Shown: one piece after another, positions 17,374-26,154 of the stretch | Layout of the letters: the number at the start of each line of letters is the position of its first letter | Numbering within the stretch: position 1 is the stretch's first letter | Origin: Fictibacillus nanhaiensis | GTDB lineage: Bacteria; Bacillota; Bacilli; Bacillales; Fictibacillaceae | Direction of reading: 5' to 3' | DNA length: 64,000 bases | NCBI GenBank assembly: GCA_017052515.1 | Contig: JAFHKR010000038.1 | Coordinates: 124,001 to 188,000, forward strand | Program-made: the position numbers and the translations under genes | Notes under the pieces: model-generated | Databases searched by the model: none | Told to the model about the DNA's origin: nothing | What the model saw: the letters and a program-made list of their open reading frames with translations, nothing else

Positions 17374-17502
17374 GTTGATTGGAATGCAAGGTGCGAGACT
17401 CCTGCGGGATAAGTGGGACAGGTGAGACTCTTAATAGCGCAGAGCGCTAAGAGGCTCACCGCACACCCCGCGGAAAGCGAGCATCCTGGAATGGAAATCA
17501 AC
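17374..17502 (+). repeat. Dispersed palindromic repeat, copy 5
   Basis: Arms GCGGG/CCCGC, GGTGAG/CTCACC and CTCTTA/TAAGAG, around a central GCGCAGAGCGC. The CTCTTA/TAAGAG pair replaces CACCTA/TAGGTG of copy 2, a compensatory change of several pairs. Lies between two convergent genes. Confidence 0.9.
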
Positions 17503-17527
17503 TGCTCTTCAAGAGCAACAAAGTTTA

Positions 17528-18229
17528 TTAAACGCCTGGTTTCTGAAGGTCTTCTTCCGGATGGTTGAAGCTTCTTGCAATATAGATAAACGGCGTGGAA
17601 GCCGCTGACACTACAAATTTAATCACATAGGTTGTAAAGAAAATCTGAATCCAAACATCCCATGAGAACACGCCAGCAAATGCAATCGTACAAAAGATAA
17701 CCGTGTCGATCAGCTGACTCACCATCGTACTTCCGTTATTGCGAATCCAGAGTTGGTCAGGGCGTGAGAACTTTTTCTTCAGTTTCGCAAAAAGTTTAAC
17801 GTCTAGGTACTGACTGATCAAGTAAGCAGCGAGACTTCCTATCACAAGGCGAGGCATAAAACCAAAGATGGCTTCAAGATGCGGCTGGAAGACGTCGCTT
17901 TCGTGCGGTTGGAACACGAGCACCATCTGCATGATAATCGTCGTCATAATGAGCGTGAAGAACCCGAACCAAACGGCTTTTTTCGCTTCTTTTTCCCCGT
18001 ACTTCTCGTTGATTAGATCTGTTGCTAAATAGATCGTTCCATAGATCACATTACCGAGAGTCATTACAAGCCCGAACATCTCGATCGTTTTAACAACTTG
18101 CAGGTTAGCAAGAATGGTAGCTGCTGCGATCCAAGCAAACAACCCCATACGGCCAAACCACTTATAGCACGTTAAAAACAATATAAAATTAACCAGTGCA
18201 AAAGCTACACCAAAATAAAAATTAAACAT
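17528..18229 (-). CDS. Queuosine precursor transporter (YhhQ / VUT family)
   Basis: 233 aa from the ATG 7 bp after GGAGG; the frame is open further upstream only through the riboswitch. Six to seven membrane segments. Family features include LGNVIYGTIYLATDLINEKYG, KKAVWFGFF, and the conserved QLIDTVIF segment. YhhQ-type carriers import queuine or preQ1/preQ0. A preQ1-I riboswitch overlaps the ribosome site, which supports this function strongly. Confidence 0.93.
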   Translation of the reverse strand: MFNFYFGVAFALVNFILFLTCYKWFGRMGLFAWIAAATILANLQVVKTIEMFGLVMTLGNVIYGTIYLATDLINEKYGEKEAKKAVWFGFFTLIMTTIIMQMVLVFQPHESDVFQPHLEAIFGFMPRLVIGSLAAYLISQYLDVKLFAKLKKKFSRPDQLWIRNNGSTMVSQLIDTVIFCTIAFAGVFSWDVWIQIFFTTYVIKFVVSAASTPFIYIARSFNHPEEDLQKPGV

Positions 18230-18236
18230 AAAAATT

Positions 18237-18275
18237 CCTCCTAGTTTTGATAACGCGGGAGTTTGCGAACCGCGA
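18237..18275 (-). promoter_or_regulatory. preQ1-I riboswitch sequestering the ribosome-binding site
   Basis: Minus-strand reading: P1 stem CGCGG / CCGCG enclosing TTCGCAAACTC, then an A-rich TTATCAAAACTAG tail whose last bases run directly into GGAGG. This matches the small preQ1 class I aptamer (GGUUC loop, C-rich 3' strand, AAAACUA tail). The pseudoknot formed with preQ1 would hide the GGAGG and stop translation of the transporter. Confidence 0.88.
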
Positions 18276-18307
18276 AACACGAAACACTTTTAACACAACA
18301 GTTCCCC

Positions 18308-18336
18308 ATTATAAGGCAGTTTTTGTAATTAATCAA
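18308..18336 (-). promoter_or_regulatory. Sigma-A promoter of the riboswitch-transporter transcript
   Basis: Minus strand TTGATT (18336-18331), 17-bp spacer, TATAAT (18313-18308), about 35 bp before the aptamer. Confidence 0.8.
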
Positions 18337-18473
18337 TAAACCATATAAATATATAGTACAAGAGTAGTTTACATTCTCTTTCTTTGTGCAATACATAGGG
18401 TAGATTGATTATTGATTACAGAATAAACGGAAATACTGCTAGTAATAGATAAAGCACACTAAGGAGCAGGTGT

Positions 18474-19445
18474 ATGATAACTTTTGACAATGTTTCTAAA
18501 GAGTACCGTGATGGAACGTCTGCCGTTCGCGATTTGAATTTAACGATACAACCAGGAGAATTTTTTGTCGTGATTGGTCCGAGTGGTTGTGGGAAAACGA
18601 CGATGCTTAAGATGATCAATCGGCTGATCAGTCTTACAAAAGGCACGATTTCCATCGATAACAAGAGAATCAGTGATTACAATATTGATGAACTACGTTG
18701 GAATATCGGGTATGTACTGCAGCAGATCGCTTTATTTCCTCATATGACGATTCTAGAGAATATCAGTATCGTTCCCGAGTTAAAAGGATGGGACAAAGAG
18801 AGAATTCGTAAGAGAGTGGACGAGCTTCTTGAGATGGTCGGTTTAGATCCGAAGACATATCGAGATCGCAAGCCTAAAGAACTCTCTGGTGGACAACAAC
18901 AGCGGGTGGGTGTCGTGCGAGCGTTAGCTGCAGATCCTAACATAATTCTTATGGATGAACCTTTTAGTGCACTTGACCCGATCAGCAGGGAAAAGCTGCA
19001 GGAAGATCTTTTTAACCTGCAAAGAAACATCAAGAAAACCATTGTTTTCGTAACGCATGACATGAAGGAAGCGATCAAACTTGGAGATCGGATCTGTGTG
19101 ATGAACGAAGGATCTATCGTACAAGTTGGAACACCAGAAGAGCTTCTCGAAAACCCAGCCGATGATTTTGTAAGAAATTTTGTAGGAACAGAGAGTGTGA
19201 GTTCTGTTGAAAATATGGATCTTCGAAAGCTTGTCATTCCATTGAAAGCGGATGAAATTGGATTGGATTATCAATTAGCATCCATTTCAGTGAAAACGAG
19301 TATAAAAGAGGCACTCGATATGCTAACCCGTGAAAATGAAGTTACGGTTGAAGATCACGGTGCGATCATAGGAACGCTAAACAGAAAGGCTGTTATTCAA
19401 TATCTTGCAGATCAATTGCAGGAAAGAGGTAGCAGAGATGAATAG
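18474..19445 (+). CDS. Compatible-solute ABC transporter ATPase (OpuF/OpuC type)
   Basis: 323 aa. Walker A GPSGCGKTT at 35-43, signature LSGGQQQR at 137-144, Walker B IILMDEP at 157-163, and H-loop His195 in FVTHDMKEA. The C-terminal 70 residues form a single CBS-like regulatory stretch, as in OpuCA/OpuAA. It powers uptake of quaternary ammonium osmoprotectants such as glycine betaine or choline. The stop codon overlaps the next gene's ATG by 8 bp, so the two are translationally coupled. Confidence 0.92.
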   Translation: MITFDNVSKEYRDGTSAVRDLNLTIQPGEFFVVIGPSGCGKTTMLKMINRLISLTKGTISIDNKRISDYNIDELRWNIGYVLQQIALFPHMTILENISIVPELKGWDKERIRKRVDELLEMVGLDPKTYRDRKPKELSGGQQQRVGVVRALAADPNIILMDEPFSALDPISREKLQEDLFNLQRNIKKTIVFVTHDMKEAIKLGDRICVMNEGSIVQVGTPEELLENPADDFVRNFVGTESVSSVENMDLRKLVIPLKADEIGLDYQLASISVKTSIKEALDMLTRENEVTVEDHGAIIGTLNRKAVIQYLADQLQERGSRDE

Positions 19446-20952
19446 TTTCTTACAAGTATTTCAAGATCGAAAAGGTGAACTCGTAAGTGCACTTATTGAG
19501 CATATTCAGATTTCGTTTATCGCTCTCCTCTTTGCTGTGGTGATTACAATCCCTCTAGGTATCTATTTAACGAAAAAACCAAGATTGGCTGAACCGATCA
19601 TCGGAGTGACCGCCGTGTTGCAGACCATTCCGTCACTTGCTCTTCTAGGACTCTTGATTCCACTGTTTGGGATTGGTAAGGTGCCAGCCATCATTGCACT
19701 TGTTGTTTATGCCCTGCTTCCGATTTTAAGAAACACGTATACCGGAATTAAAGAAGTCGACTCTTCGTTAATTGAAGCGGCGCGAGCGATGGGGATGAAC
19801 AGCAGGAAAAGATTGATGAAAGTAGAACTTCCTTTAGCGATGCCCGTTATAATGGCGGGAATCAGAACGTCCATGGTCCTGATCATTGGAACAGCTACGC
19901 TCGCAGCATTGATCGGAGCGGGTGGACTTGGTGATATCATCTTGCTCGGTATTGATCGCAATAACACGATGTTGATCGTGCTTGGGGCAGTCCCTGCGGC
20001 ATTGCTTGCGATCTTATTTGATTTTCTACTTAGGAGGTTTGAACATCTATCGTTTAAAAGAGCGTTAACAACCGTCAGTGCATTTTTGATAGCGGCTCTT
20101 TTAGTCATAATTGTTCCTTTTGCAATGAAAGGCGGACAAGAAGATATCGTGATCGGTGGTAAGCTAGGTTCTGAGCCTGAGATTTTGATCAACATGTACA
20201 AACTCTTAATTGAAAAAGAAACCGATTTAAATGTGGAGCTGAAGCCAGGACTCGGTAAGACTTCATTTGTCTTTAATGCATTGAAATCTGGAAGCATCGA
20301 CATCTATCCGGAATTTACAGGAACTGCGATCGCAGAGTTTTTAAAAGAGAACGCAACAAGTACAGATAGCGAAAAAGTATATGAACAAGCTCGACGTGGG
20401 ATGGAAAGTAAGTTTGATATGCAGCTGTTAAGCCCGATGAAATATAACAATACGTATGCGCTTGCTGTTCCTGAACAGTTGGCGAAAGAGTACAACTTAA
20501 AGACGATTTCAGATTTAAAAAGTGTCAGCCAAAGCTTAAATGCAGGCTTTACGCTCGAATTTTCGGATCGTGAAGATGGCTACAAAGGAATCCAGAAACT
20601 GTACGATATTCAGTTTGCGAATGTAAGAACGATGGAGCCGAAGTTAAGATATAACGCGGTGAAAAAGGAAGAGATCGATGTCGTAGATGCTTACTCTACA
20701 GACAGCGAACTGCGTCAATATAAACTTACCGTATTAGAGGACGACAAAAAGCTGTTTCCTCCATATCAGGGTGCACCTATGCTTCGTAAAGAAACCGTAG
20801 AGAAGTACCCAGAATTAAAGGATGCGTTGGATCAGCTGGCGGGAAAAATTACAGATGATGAAATGCGAGAGATGAATTATAAAGTGAATGTTGGAGGAGA
20901 GTCACCTAAGAAAGTAGCGGAAGATTTCTTGAAGAAGGAAGGACTTCTATAA
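19438..20952 (+). CDS. Fused permease and substrate-binding protein of a compatible-solute ABC transporter (OpuFB type)
   Basis: 504 aa. Residues 1-225 are a five- to six-helix permease with the EAARAMGM coupling loop and FGIGKVPAIIALVVYALLPILRNTYTG. From about 238 an extracytoplasmic OpuAC-like binding domain follows: DIVIGGKLGSEPEIL, DIYPEFTGTAIAEF, DVVDAYSTDSEL. Separate permease and binding-protein genes are absent, so this and the ATPase make a complete two-gene importer, as known for OpuF of B. infantis. The real start is the ATG inside the end of the ATPase gene. Confidence 0.92.
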   Translation: MNSFLQVFQDRKGELVSALIEHIQISFIALLFAVVITIPLGIYLTKKPRLAEPIIGVTAVLQTIPSLALLGLLIPLFGIGKVPAIIALVVYALLPILRNTYTGIKEVDSSLIEAARAMGMNSRKRLMKVELPLAMPVIMAGIRTSMVLIIGTATLAALIGAGGLGDIILLGIDRNNTMLIVLGAVPAALLAILFDFLLRRFEHLSFKRALTTVSAFLIAALLVIIVPFAMKGGQEDIVIGGKLGSEPEILINMYKLLIEKETDLNVELKPGLGKTSFVFNALKSGSIDIYPEFTGTAIAEFLKENATSTDSEKVYEQARRGMESKFDMQLLSPMKYNNTYALAVPEQLAKEYNLKTISDLKSVSQSLNAGFTLEFSDREDGYKGIQKLYDIQFANVRTMEPKLRYNAVKKEEIDVVDAYSTDSELRQYKLTVLEDDKKLFPPYQGAPMLRKETVEKYPELKDALDQLAGKITDDEMREMNYKVNVGGESPKKVAEDFLKKEGLL

Positions 20953-21000
20953 GCTTCTACCGTAATTCATTATGATTCGACAAAAATTTCCCGGAAAATA

Positions 21001-21038
21001 AAACATCCATGCAGTGTTGCCTGCATGGATGTTTTTTT
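21001..21038 (+). terminator. Terminator after the compatible-solute ABC operon
   Basis: 14-bp perfect stem AAACATCCATGCAG / CTGCATGGATGTTT with a 6-nt loop and a T run; also positioned to end the convergent lipoprotein transcript. Confidence 0.92.
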
Positions 21039-21041
21039 AGT

Positions 21042-21716
21042 CTATAAATCAACAGTCAGAGTTATAGGATCTGAGATAGATTTTTCCTGATCATCCACCA
21101 CTTCACTTGATGTAATGGTTATTGTTTTTAGGTTTTCAATATTCGTTTTGTTTAGTATAAATCCTAAGCTGCCCATCTTTTCTTCTCCGGGTTTAATCTC
21201 TCCGTTTAGTTCCTCCAGGTAAAAATCTTCTTTCCACGTTACGGTTTCACCTTGATCAGTCTTAATATTAGCTACTGGGTTAAAATGAACACTTTCCTTA
21301 CCTTTATTTGCAATTTTTACGTTTACACGAACGTAAGGAAATTCATCTTGTTTCGTATAGCCATGAAAAAAATCGATCAGATCTACAGATGGTGCATAGT
21401 GTAATACTTTCACTTCATCGATCGTAAGCGCAATTGAATCAGACTGCAGTTGTTTATTAACTTTTGCATATTTCTTTAACGTAATGACTCCATCTTGGTC
21501 TTCCACTTCTTTATTGATTTCCGTTAAGTTTGTATCATCTGAAGCTTGAGAGCTATCGGTATAGGTTTGTTTTTCTGGCTGATTTTCAGTTTTCGCTTTA
21601 TTTGATTCATGTTGTTGATGGTTTTCATGGGTATCCTTTTTCTTATCCGATTCCGACGCGCAGCCCGTAACTAAAGAAGCTGACAGAATCAGCATGATCC
21701 AACCTTTGAAAGGCAT
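21042..21716 (-). CDS. Lipoprotein with DUF4352-like C-terminal domain
   Basis: 224 aa. Lipobox LVTGC places the acylated cysteine at residue 19. A hydrophilic linker rich in H, K, E, N and Q follows to about residue 75, then an immunoglobulin-like beta domain (SIALTIDEVKVLHYAP ... YVRVNVKIANKGKESVHFNP). That fold is common in DUF4352/DUF5067-type Bacillus lipoproteins of unknown role. Start after AGGAGGTGCATCC. A hairpin separates it from the upstream phosphatase gene. Confidence 0.8.
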   Translation of the reverse strand: MPFKGWIMLILSASLVTGCASESDKKKDTHENHQQHESNKAKTENQPEKQTYTDSSQASDDTNLTEINKEVEDQDGVITLKKYAKVNKQLQSDSIALTIDEVKVLHYAPSVDLIDFFHGYTKQDEFPYVRVNVKIANKGKESVHFNPVANIKTDQGETVTWKEDFYLEELNGEIKPGEEKMGSLGFILNKTNIENLKTITITSSEVVDDQEKSISDPITLTVDL

Positions 21717-21737
21717 GGATGCACCTCCTAAAAGATA

Positions 21738-21766
21738 AGCACCCCGTAAAGAAACGGGATGCTTTT
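21738..21766 (-). terminator. Hairpin after the alkaline phosphatase gene
   Basis: Minus strand GCATCCCGT / ACGGGGTGC with a short loop followed by TTATCTTTT. The plus strand has a stronger T run (seven Ts). Confidence 0.7.
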
Positions 21767-21795
21767 TTTGTTAGATTGACCTAGATGTCCAAATT

Positions 21796-23160
21796 TTATT
21801 TTCCGAAAGAAGATTTACTTTTTTCTAAGATTGAAAAAATCTCTTTGGCTGTGTCGGTATTGTCGATCTTGCCAGAGAATTTCTCCATACCTGGCCCATA
21901 TGCATAAACGTTAACATCTTCTCCCGTATGCCCATCAGTGGTCCAGCCTGTTCCTGTACGAAGATCAAAGATTTTTTCGATGGCGTTATCGATTTCTAAA
22001 ACATCACCGCTTTTTTCTTTTGCATCCTTAACAGACTGAACTTCTTCAGGTGTTAATTCAAGATCGATATATTTCTTTAATGTTTCTTCTACAGGTGCAC
22101 CTTTTGCGATTTGCTTCGCGATATAGTCAGGTGTTTTCTTTGCTGCTTTAATTGAAGCAGGATCCCATTTGTAATCTCCGTCACGACCCATTGTCATACC
22201 GCCTGTTGAGTGGTCAGCTGTTGTGATTACAAGTGTGTGCTTGTCTTTTTTAGCAAATTCGATTGCAGATTGGAAAGCTTGTTCAAAGTCTTCCATTTCA
22301 CTCATTCCTGCAACTACATCATTGTCGTGACCAGCCCAGTCGATCTGGCTTCCTTCTACCATTAAAAAGAAACCTTTGTCATTCTTGTTCAAGCGGTCTA
22401 ATGCAGAGTTCGTCATTTCTTTTAAAGAAGGCTGTTCTTGTGGGCGATCTATTTTTTTATCAAGCTCTTTTGGAGCGAACAATCCAAGAATCTGTTCATT
22501 GTCATCTTTAAGCATCTGATCTTTGTTCGTTACATAAGAGTAGCCGTCTTTCTTAAATTCATCTGTGATGTTGCGGTCTTTACGCTCAAAATAACTAGTA
22601 CCGCCACCAAGTATAACGTCTACTTTATGCTTTCCATTCACCATGTCATCGTAATAATCATCAGCGATTTGGTTATAATTTTCACGTGACTCATCATGTG
22701 CACCGAAAGCTGCCGGTGTTGCATGGTTGATTTGAGATGTTGCCACTAATCCGGTGGACTTGCCATTTTGTTTCGCTTGTTCTAGAACGGTTTTTACATC
22801 TTGTTTTTCCATATCAACAGCAATAGCACCGTTATAGGTCTTGATTCCTGCAGACATTGATGTGGCAGCAGCAGCTGAATCTGTTACACTTTCCTTCTTA
22901 TCATGTGAATAAGTGGATTGCATGCCCACTAAATAGTCATCGAATTTTGTTTCTTCCATCATCGGAGTTTTTGGATTATCTTTAAAAGCACGGTATGCAG
23001 TCGTGTAAGTTGGCCCCATACCATCACCGATTAAAAAGATCACGTTTCTGATCTCATTCTTTTTATGCTTCTCATCAGCAGATGCTTGATTTATAGCTAA
23101 ACCACTAATGGCAAGTGTTCCTGCCATTGCAACTGAAAATACCTTTTTAGAAATAGTCAT
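21796..23160 (-). CDS. Secreted alkaline phosphatase
   Basis: 454 aa with signal peptide cleaved near residue 28 (NQASADEK). Active-site features: IGDGMG with Asp46, nucleophile Ser95 in VTDSAAAAT, VEGSQIDWAGHDN, ITTADHSTGGMT, and DGHTGEDV near the end. It frees phosphate from monoesters outside the cell with zinc and magnesium; PhoA/PhoB type of Bacillus. The promoter region has 11-bp-spaced PhoP-box-like repeats, so induction by phosphate starvation is likely. Confidence 0.95.
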   Translation of the reverse strand: MTISKKVFSVAMAGTLAISGLAINQASADEKHKKNEIRNVIFLIGDGMGPTYTTAYRAFKDNPKTPMMEETKFDDYLVGMQSTYSHDKKESVTDSAAAATSMSAGIKTYNGAIAVDMEKQDVKTVLEQAKQNGKSTGLVATSQINHATPAAFGAHDESRENYNQIADDYYDDMVNGKHKVDVILGGGTSYFERKDRNITDEFKKDGYSYVTNKDQMLKDDNEQILGLFAPKELDKKIDRPQEQPSLKEMTNSALDRLNKNDKGFFLMVEGSQIDWAGHDNDVVAGMSEMEDFEQAFQSAIEFAKKDKHTLVITTADHSTGGMTMGRDGDYKWDPASIKAAKKTPDYIAKQIAKGAPVEETLKKYIDLELTPEEVQSVKDAKEKSGDVLEIDNAIEKIFDLRTGTGWTTDGHTGEDVNVYAYGPGMEKFSGKIDNTDTAKEIFSILEKSKSSFGK

Positions 23161-23199
23161 AATTGCCTCCTGTTTTTCCGAGTTGTCTTACAATGTGGA

Positions 23200-23253
23200 A
23201 TTATACTCCGATAATATTTTGAAAAGGTTATGAGAATATTAAGATTGTGTAAA
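23200..23253 (-). promoter_or_regulatory. Probable PhoP-box promoter of alkaline phosphatase
   Basis: Minus strand: TTTACA (23253-23248), TTAATA (23242-23237) and ATAACC (23231-23226) repeat every 11 bp, like TT(A/T/C)ACA direct repeats. A TATAAT -10 lies at 23205-23200 with no clear -35, as expected for PhoP-activated promoters. Confidence 0.55.
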
Positions 23254-23332
23254 CAACTGGGTAAAAAGTGCTATTTAGACTATTAATTGTGAGGTTATTA
23301 TGTAGGGGACGATGTTCAGCTTGGCGAAAAAT

Positions 23333-23430
23333 CGGATAAAAAAATTTATGTACGGATATAAATCTGTTATTTACGGAATTATTGCTGTTTACCTCGTATA
23401 AAAGTGCATTACCTCATAACAAAAGATTCA
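23333..23430. repeat. Possible 21-bp-period array F (degenerate, core near TTTACGG / TTACCTC)
   Basis: CGGA recurs at 23333, 23353 and 23374 (20 and 21 bp apart), and TTACCTC at 23389 and 23409. This is weaker than the other arrays and is the only notable content in the middle of the gap 23161-23517, besides the phosphatase promoter and the ald terminator. Confidence 0.4.
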
Positions 23431-23464
23431 CGTCTGTCGAAAACGTACATCATTAGGAATACAT

Positions 23465-23504
23465 AAAAAAGAAGCTAGCGCTCAAATTTTTGAGGCTAGC
23501 TTCT
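23465..23504 (-). terminator. Terminator after ald
   Basis: AGAAGCTAGC pairs with GCTAGCTTCT, with an inner CTCAAA/TTTGAG stem and a U run on the minus strand. Confidence 0.9.
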
Positions 23505-23517
23505 ATCATGTAATCGA

Positions 23518-24648
23518 TTATACCGTTTGAACGGCTTTTTCTAATGCAACTTCAGCTGAAACATAGTCATAACCAAGGCCAGTTGCAACTGCTTCATAAG
23601 TTACGAAACCACCAGCCGTGTTAAGACCCGCTTTTAATGATGGATTTTGAGCGATTGCAGCTTGTGCACCTTTGTTAGCGATTTGTAGTGCATAAGGAAC
23701 GGTTACGTTAGTTAGTGCGATCGTAGACGTACGAGGCACAGCACCAGGCATGTTTGCTACTGCATAGTGAACAACTCCGTGCTTGTCGTATGTTGGGTTG
23801 TCATGTGTTGTGATACGGTCAACCGTTTCAAAGATACCACCTTGGTCGATCGCTACGTCAACAACTACAGATCCTGGAGTCATGGACTTGATCATTTCTT
23901 CTGTTACCAATTTAGGTGCTTTTGCTCCTGGAATTAGTACAGCTCCGATTACTAGATCAGATTCAGCTACAGCTTGTGCAATGTTTAATGGATTAGACAT
24001 TAATGTTTGAATGCTGTTTCCGAAAATATCGTCTAATTGACGAAGACGGTCTGGACTAAGGTCGATGATCGTAACGTCAGCGCCAAGTCCGATTGCAACT
24101 TTTGCTGCGTTTGTTCCTACAACTCCACCACCGATGATCGTCACTTTACCGCGACGTACTCCTGGTACACCTGCAAGAAGGATGCCTTTTCCGCCTTTTG
24201 GCTTCTCAAGGAACTGAGCACCGATCTGTGCAGACATACGTCCTGCCACTTCACTCATCGGCGTTAATAGTGGAAGCGTACGGTTGAATTCTACTGTTTC
24301 GTAAGCGATCGCTGTAACGCCGCTCTCTGTTAGTGCTTTTGCCAATGCTGGCTCTGCAGCTAAGTGTAAGTATGTGAAAAGAATAAGATCTGAACGGAAG
24401 TATTTGTACTCAGAAGCTAAAGGTTCTTTAACCTTCATGACCATTTCAGCTGCCCAAGCATCTTGTGCTTCTGCTACGATTTCAGCGCCTGCTGCCGCAT
24501 AATCTTCGTTCGTAAATCCGCTGCCCACACCTGCATTGTTTTCTACAAGTACTGTGTGGCCTGCTGCTGTTAGTGTAATAACACCTGATGGCGTAATTGC
24601 TACGCGGTTTTCGTTATTCTTAATCTCTGCTGGAACTCCAATAATCAT
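23518..24648 (-). CDS. ald: Alanine dehydrogenase
   Basis: 376 aa, the standard length. It converts L-alanine to pyruvate and ammonia with NAD. Visible: substrate residues Arg15 (NENRVAITP) and Lys74 (MKVKEP), catalytic His95 (FTYLHLA), NAD-binding [10 protein letters not shown] near 173-182, and AIDQGG with the second catalytic aspartate. Start after AGGAGG. A TATACT -10 (24709-24704) with no good -35 in the upstream gap fits an activator-dependent promoter; the PucR-type gene just upstream is the probable activator. Confidence 0.97.
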   Translation of the reverse strand: MIIGVPAEIKNNENRVAITPSGVITLTAAGHTVLVENNAGVGSGFTNEDYAAAGAEIVAEAQDAWAAEMVMKVKEPLASEYKYFRSDLILFTYLHLAAEPALAKALTESGVTAIAYETVEFNRTLPLLTPMSEVAGRMSAQIGAQFLEKPKGGKGILLAGVPGVRRGKVTIIGGGVVGTNAAKVAIGLGADVTIIDLSPDRLRQLDDIFGNSIQTLMSNPLNIAQAVAESDLVIGAVLIPGAKAPKLVTEEMIKSMTPGSVVVDVAIDQGGIFETVDRITTHDNPTYDKHGVVHYAVANMPGAVPRTSTIALTNVTVPYALQIANKGAQAAIAQNPSLKAGLNTAGGFVTYEAVATGLGYDYVSAEVALEKAVQTV

Positions 24649-24751
24649 TTGTGAATCCTCCTATATAAGTAAACTCTTTGAGTGCGTTTTCATTTGTGAT
24701 TTCAGTATAGTTCGGGGAAATGAGCTTTTCATTGTGGGGAATCTAGAAAAT

Positions 24752-24782
24752 GAAAAAAAGCATTTGTGATAATTCACAAACG
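24752..24782 (-). terminator. Terminator after the PucR-type regulator
   Basis: Minus strand AGCGTTTGTGA / TCACAAATGCT with a 4-nt loop, then seven Ts. It overlaps the regulator stop codon and separates it from ald. Confidence 0.88.
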
Positions 24783-26021
24783 CTCTTGTTTGAATAACCG
24801 ATTCATCTTGAAATCAAGATAGATCATGATTTTTTGATGAGGGCTTTTCATATCAATATTCGTAAGCTCGCTGATCCGTTTAAGACGATAAAGTAAAGTG
24901 TTCATATGAATGTGAAGCACTTCTGATGCTTTGTTCAGGTTTTCATCTAACGTCAGATACGTTTCTAACGTGTGATAAAGCTCTGTCTTGTGCTGAGCAT
25001 CATAGGCTTGAAGCGTTCTGATCATTTCATTGCGATAGTTCTGTCTTTGTTGTTTTTCATAAATGGTATCTAAAAATTGGTAGATGCCAAGTTCATGATA
25101 GCCGTTCAAGGCCAACGTTTCTCCGCCAAGCTTTTCCTGAACAGCTAATACACTCGAAGCCTCTTTATAACTTTTTTCCACGTTTGAAAAAGAGGATACC
25201 AGACTGCCGTAAGCTGCTTTAATATCTGACACAGAAAATCGCTCTTTCATATGTGTGAAAAAGGATTCTACAAAAGACTTTGCAAGCTCCAAAGGTGGCT
25301 CTTTGCCAACAGGTGAGGCGAGGAGGAGCATTTGATTCGCGTCAGCCGCTGATAAGAGAACATTGATCTTCTGGTTGACTGCAGCGAGATATAAAATATC
25401 TTTTTCAATCGCTGGTGTTATCTCTTCTTCCAGTTGCAGAATAAAAACAGTTGCTGGAAGAACTGGCAAGATGTTGAGTTCGTGCAGTTTTTCTAAAATA
25501 TGCTCTTCTTGAGGAAGGTTGCCCGTAAGCATCTTCCAAAATAGCTCTTGCCGGTTTTCTTCTTTCTTTTTTGTGCCGATCTGCATCTGGAGAAGTTGGC
25601 TTTTTGCTGAAGCAGCAGCAAGCTTTAACAATTGCATATCGTCTGTTGTTAGTTGTTTTTCTACTTCAAGAACCCAAATGTATCCGAGAACTTCATTGTT
25701 CTTTCGAATTGATATCGCGACCCGGTCGCCAAGCCCGACGTTTTGTATCGTGCCTACACGAACAGGGTCATCGCTTTCTTGCAGTCTAGGAATCACGCCG
25801 TCTTTCCACAAACTGTTCACTACTTTTTCTGGTACGCGCCGTCCGATGATGGTCGCGATACGCGCAGGGTCTGTTCCGTCTTCATGTGTACTGTAAGCAA
25901 GGAGTCGGTGATTCTGATCTTCTATCGTTACAGGGCACGACAAAACGTCGCTGATCTTGTCTGCTAAATTTTCAAGACTGCCGAAAGTTCCTTTAAAAGG
26001 ATCAGATTGAAAGCTCTTCAT
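24774..26021 (-). CDS. adeR: PucR/CdaR-family regulator, probable AdeR activator of ald
   Basis: 415 aa. N-terminal GAF-like sensor (about 20-150: LADKISDVLSCPVTIEDQNHRLLAYS), a middle GGDEF-like fold (about 180-300), and the C-terminal PucR helix-turn-helix (LETYLTLDENLNKASEVLHIHMNTLLYRLKRI). Position directly upstream of ald on the same strand matches AdeR, the alanine-responsive activator of ald in B. subtilis. Hence the name, which rests on domain type plus context. Confidence 0.8.
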   Translation of the reverse strand: MKSFQSDPFKGTFGSLENLADKISDVLSCPVTIEDQNHRLLAYSTHEDGTDPARIATIIGRRVPEKVVNSLWKDGVIPRLQESDDPVRVGTIQNVGLGDRVAISIRKNNEVLGYIWVLEVEKQLTTDDMQLLKLAAASAKSQLLQMQIGTKKKEENRQELFWKMLTGNLPQEEHILEKLHELNILPVLPATVFILQLEEEITPAIEKDILYLAAVNQKINVLLSAADANQMLLLASPVGKEPPLELAKSFVESFFTHMKERFSVSDIKAAYGSLVSSFSNVEKSYKEASSVLAVQEKLGGETLALNGYHELGIYQFLDTIYEKQQRQNYRNEMIRTLQAYDAQHKTELYHTLETYLTLDENLNKASEVLHIHMNTLLYRLKRISELTNIDMKSPHQKIMIYLDFKMNRLFKQERL

Positions 26022-26154
26022 AACATTTGTCTCCCGCCATTAGTTTCTCTGCTTACATTCTACCGAAAAAGGGAAGGTGATTACAGGAGAAAAGCAATAG
26101 ATTGTAGAATTGGTATTACAGGAATGGAATGTAAATGAATGGGAGGCTTTTTGA

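Noticed and set aside
18368-18397. Sigma-A promoter for the compatible-solute operon (TTTACA and TACATA, 18-bp spacer)
   Set aside because: Plausible but weak, and osmotically regulated promoters cannot be judged by eye; left out.
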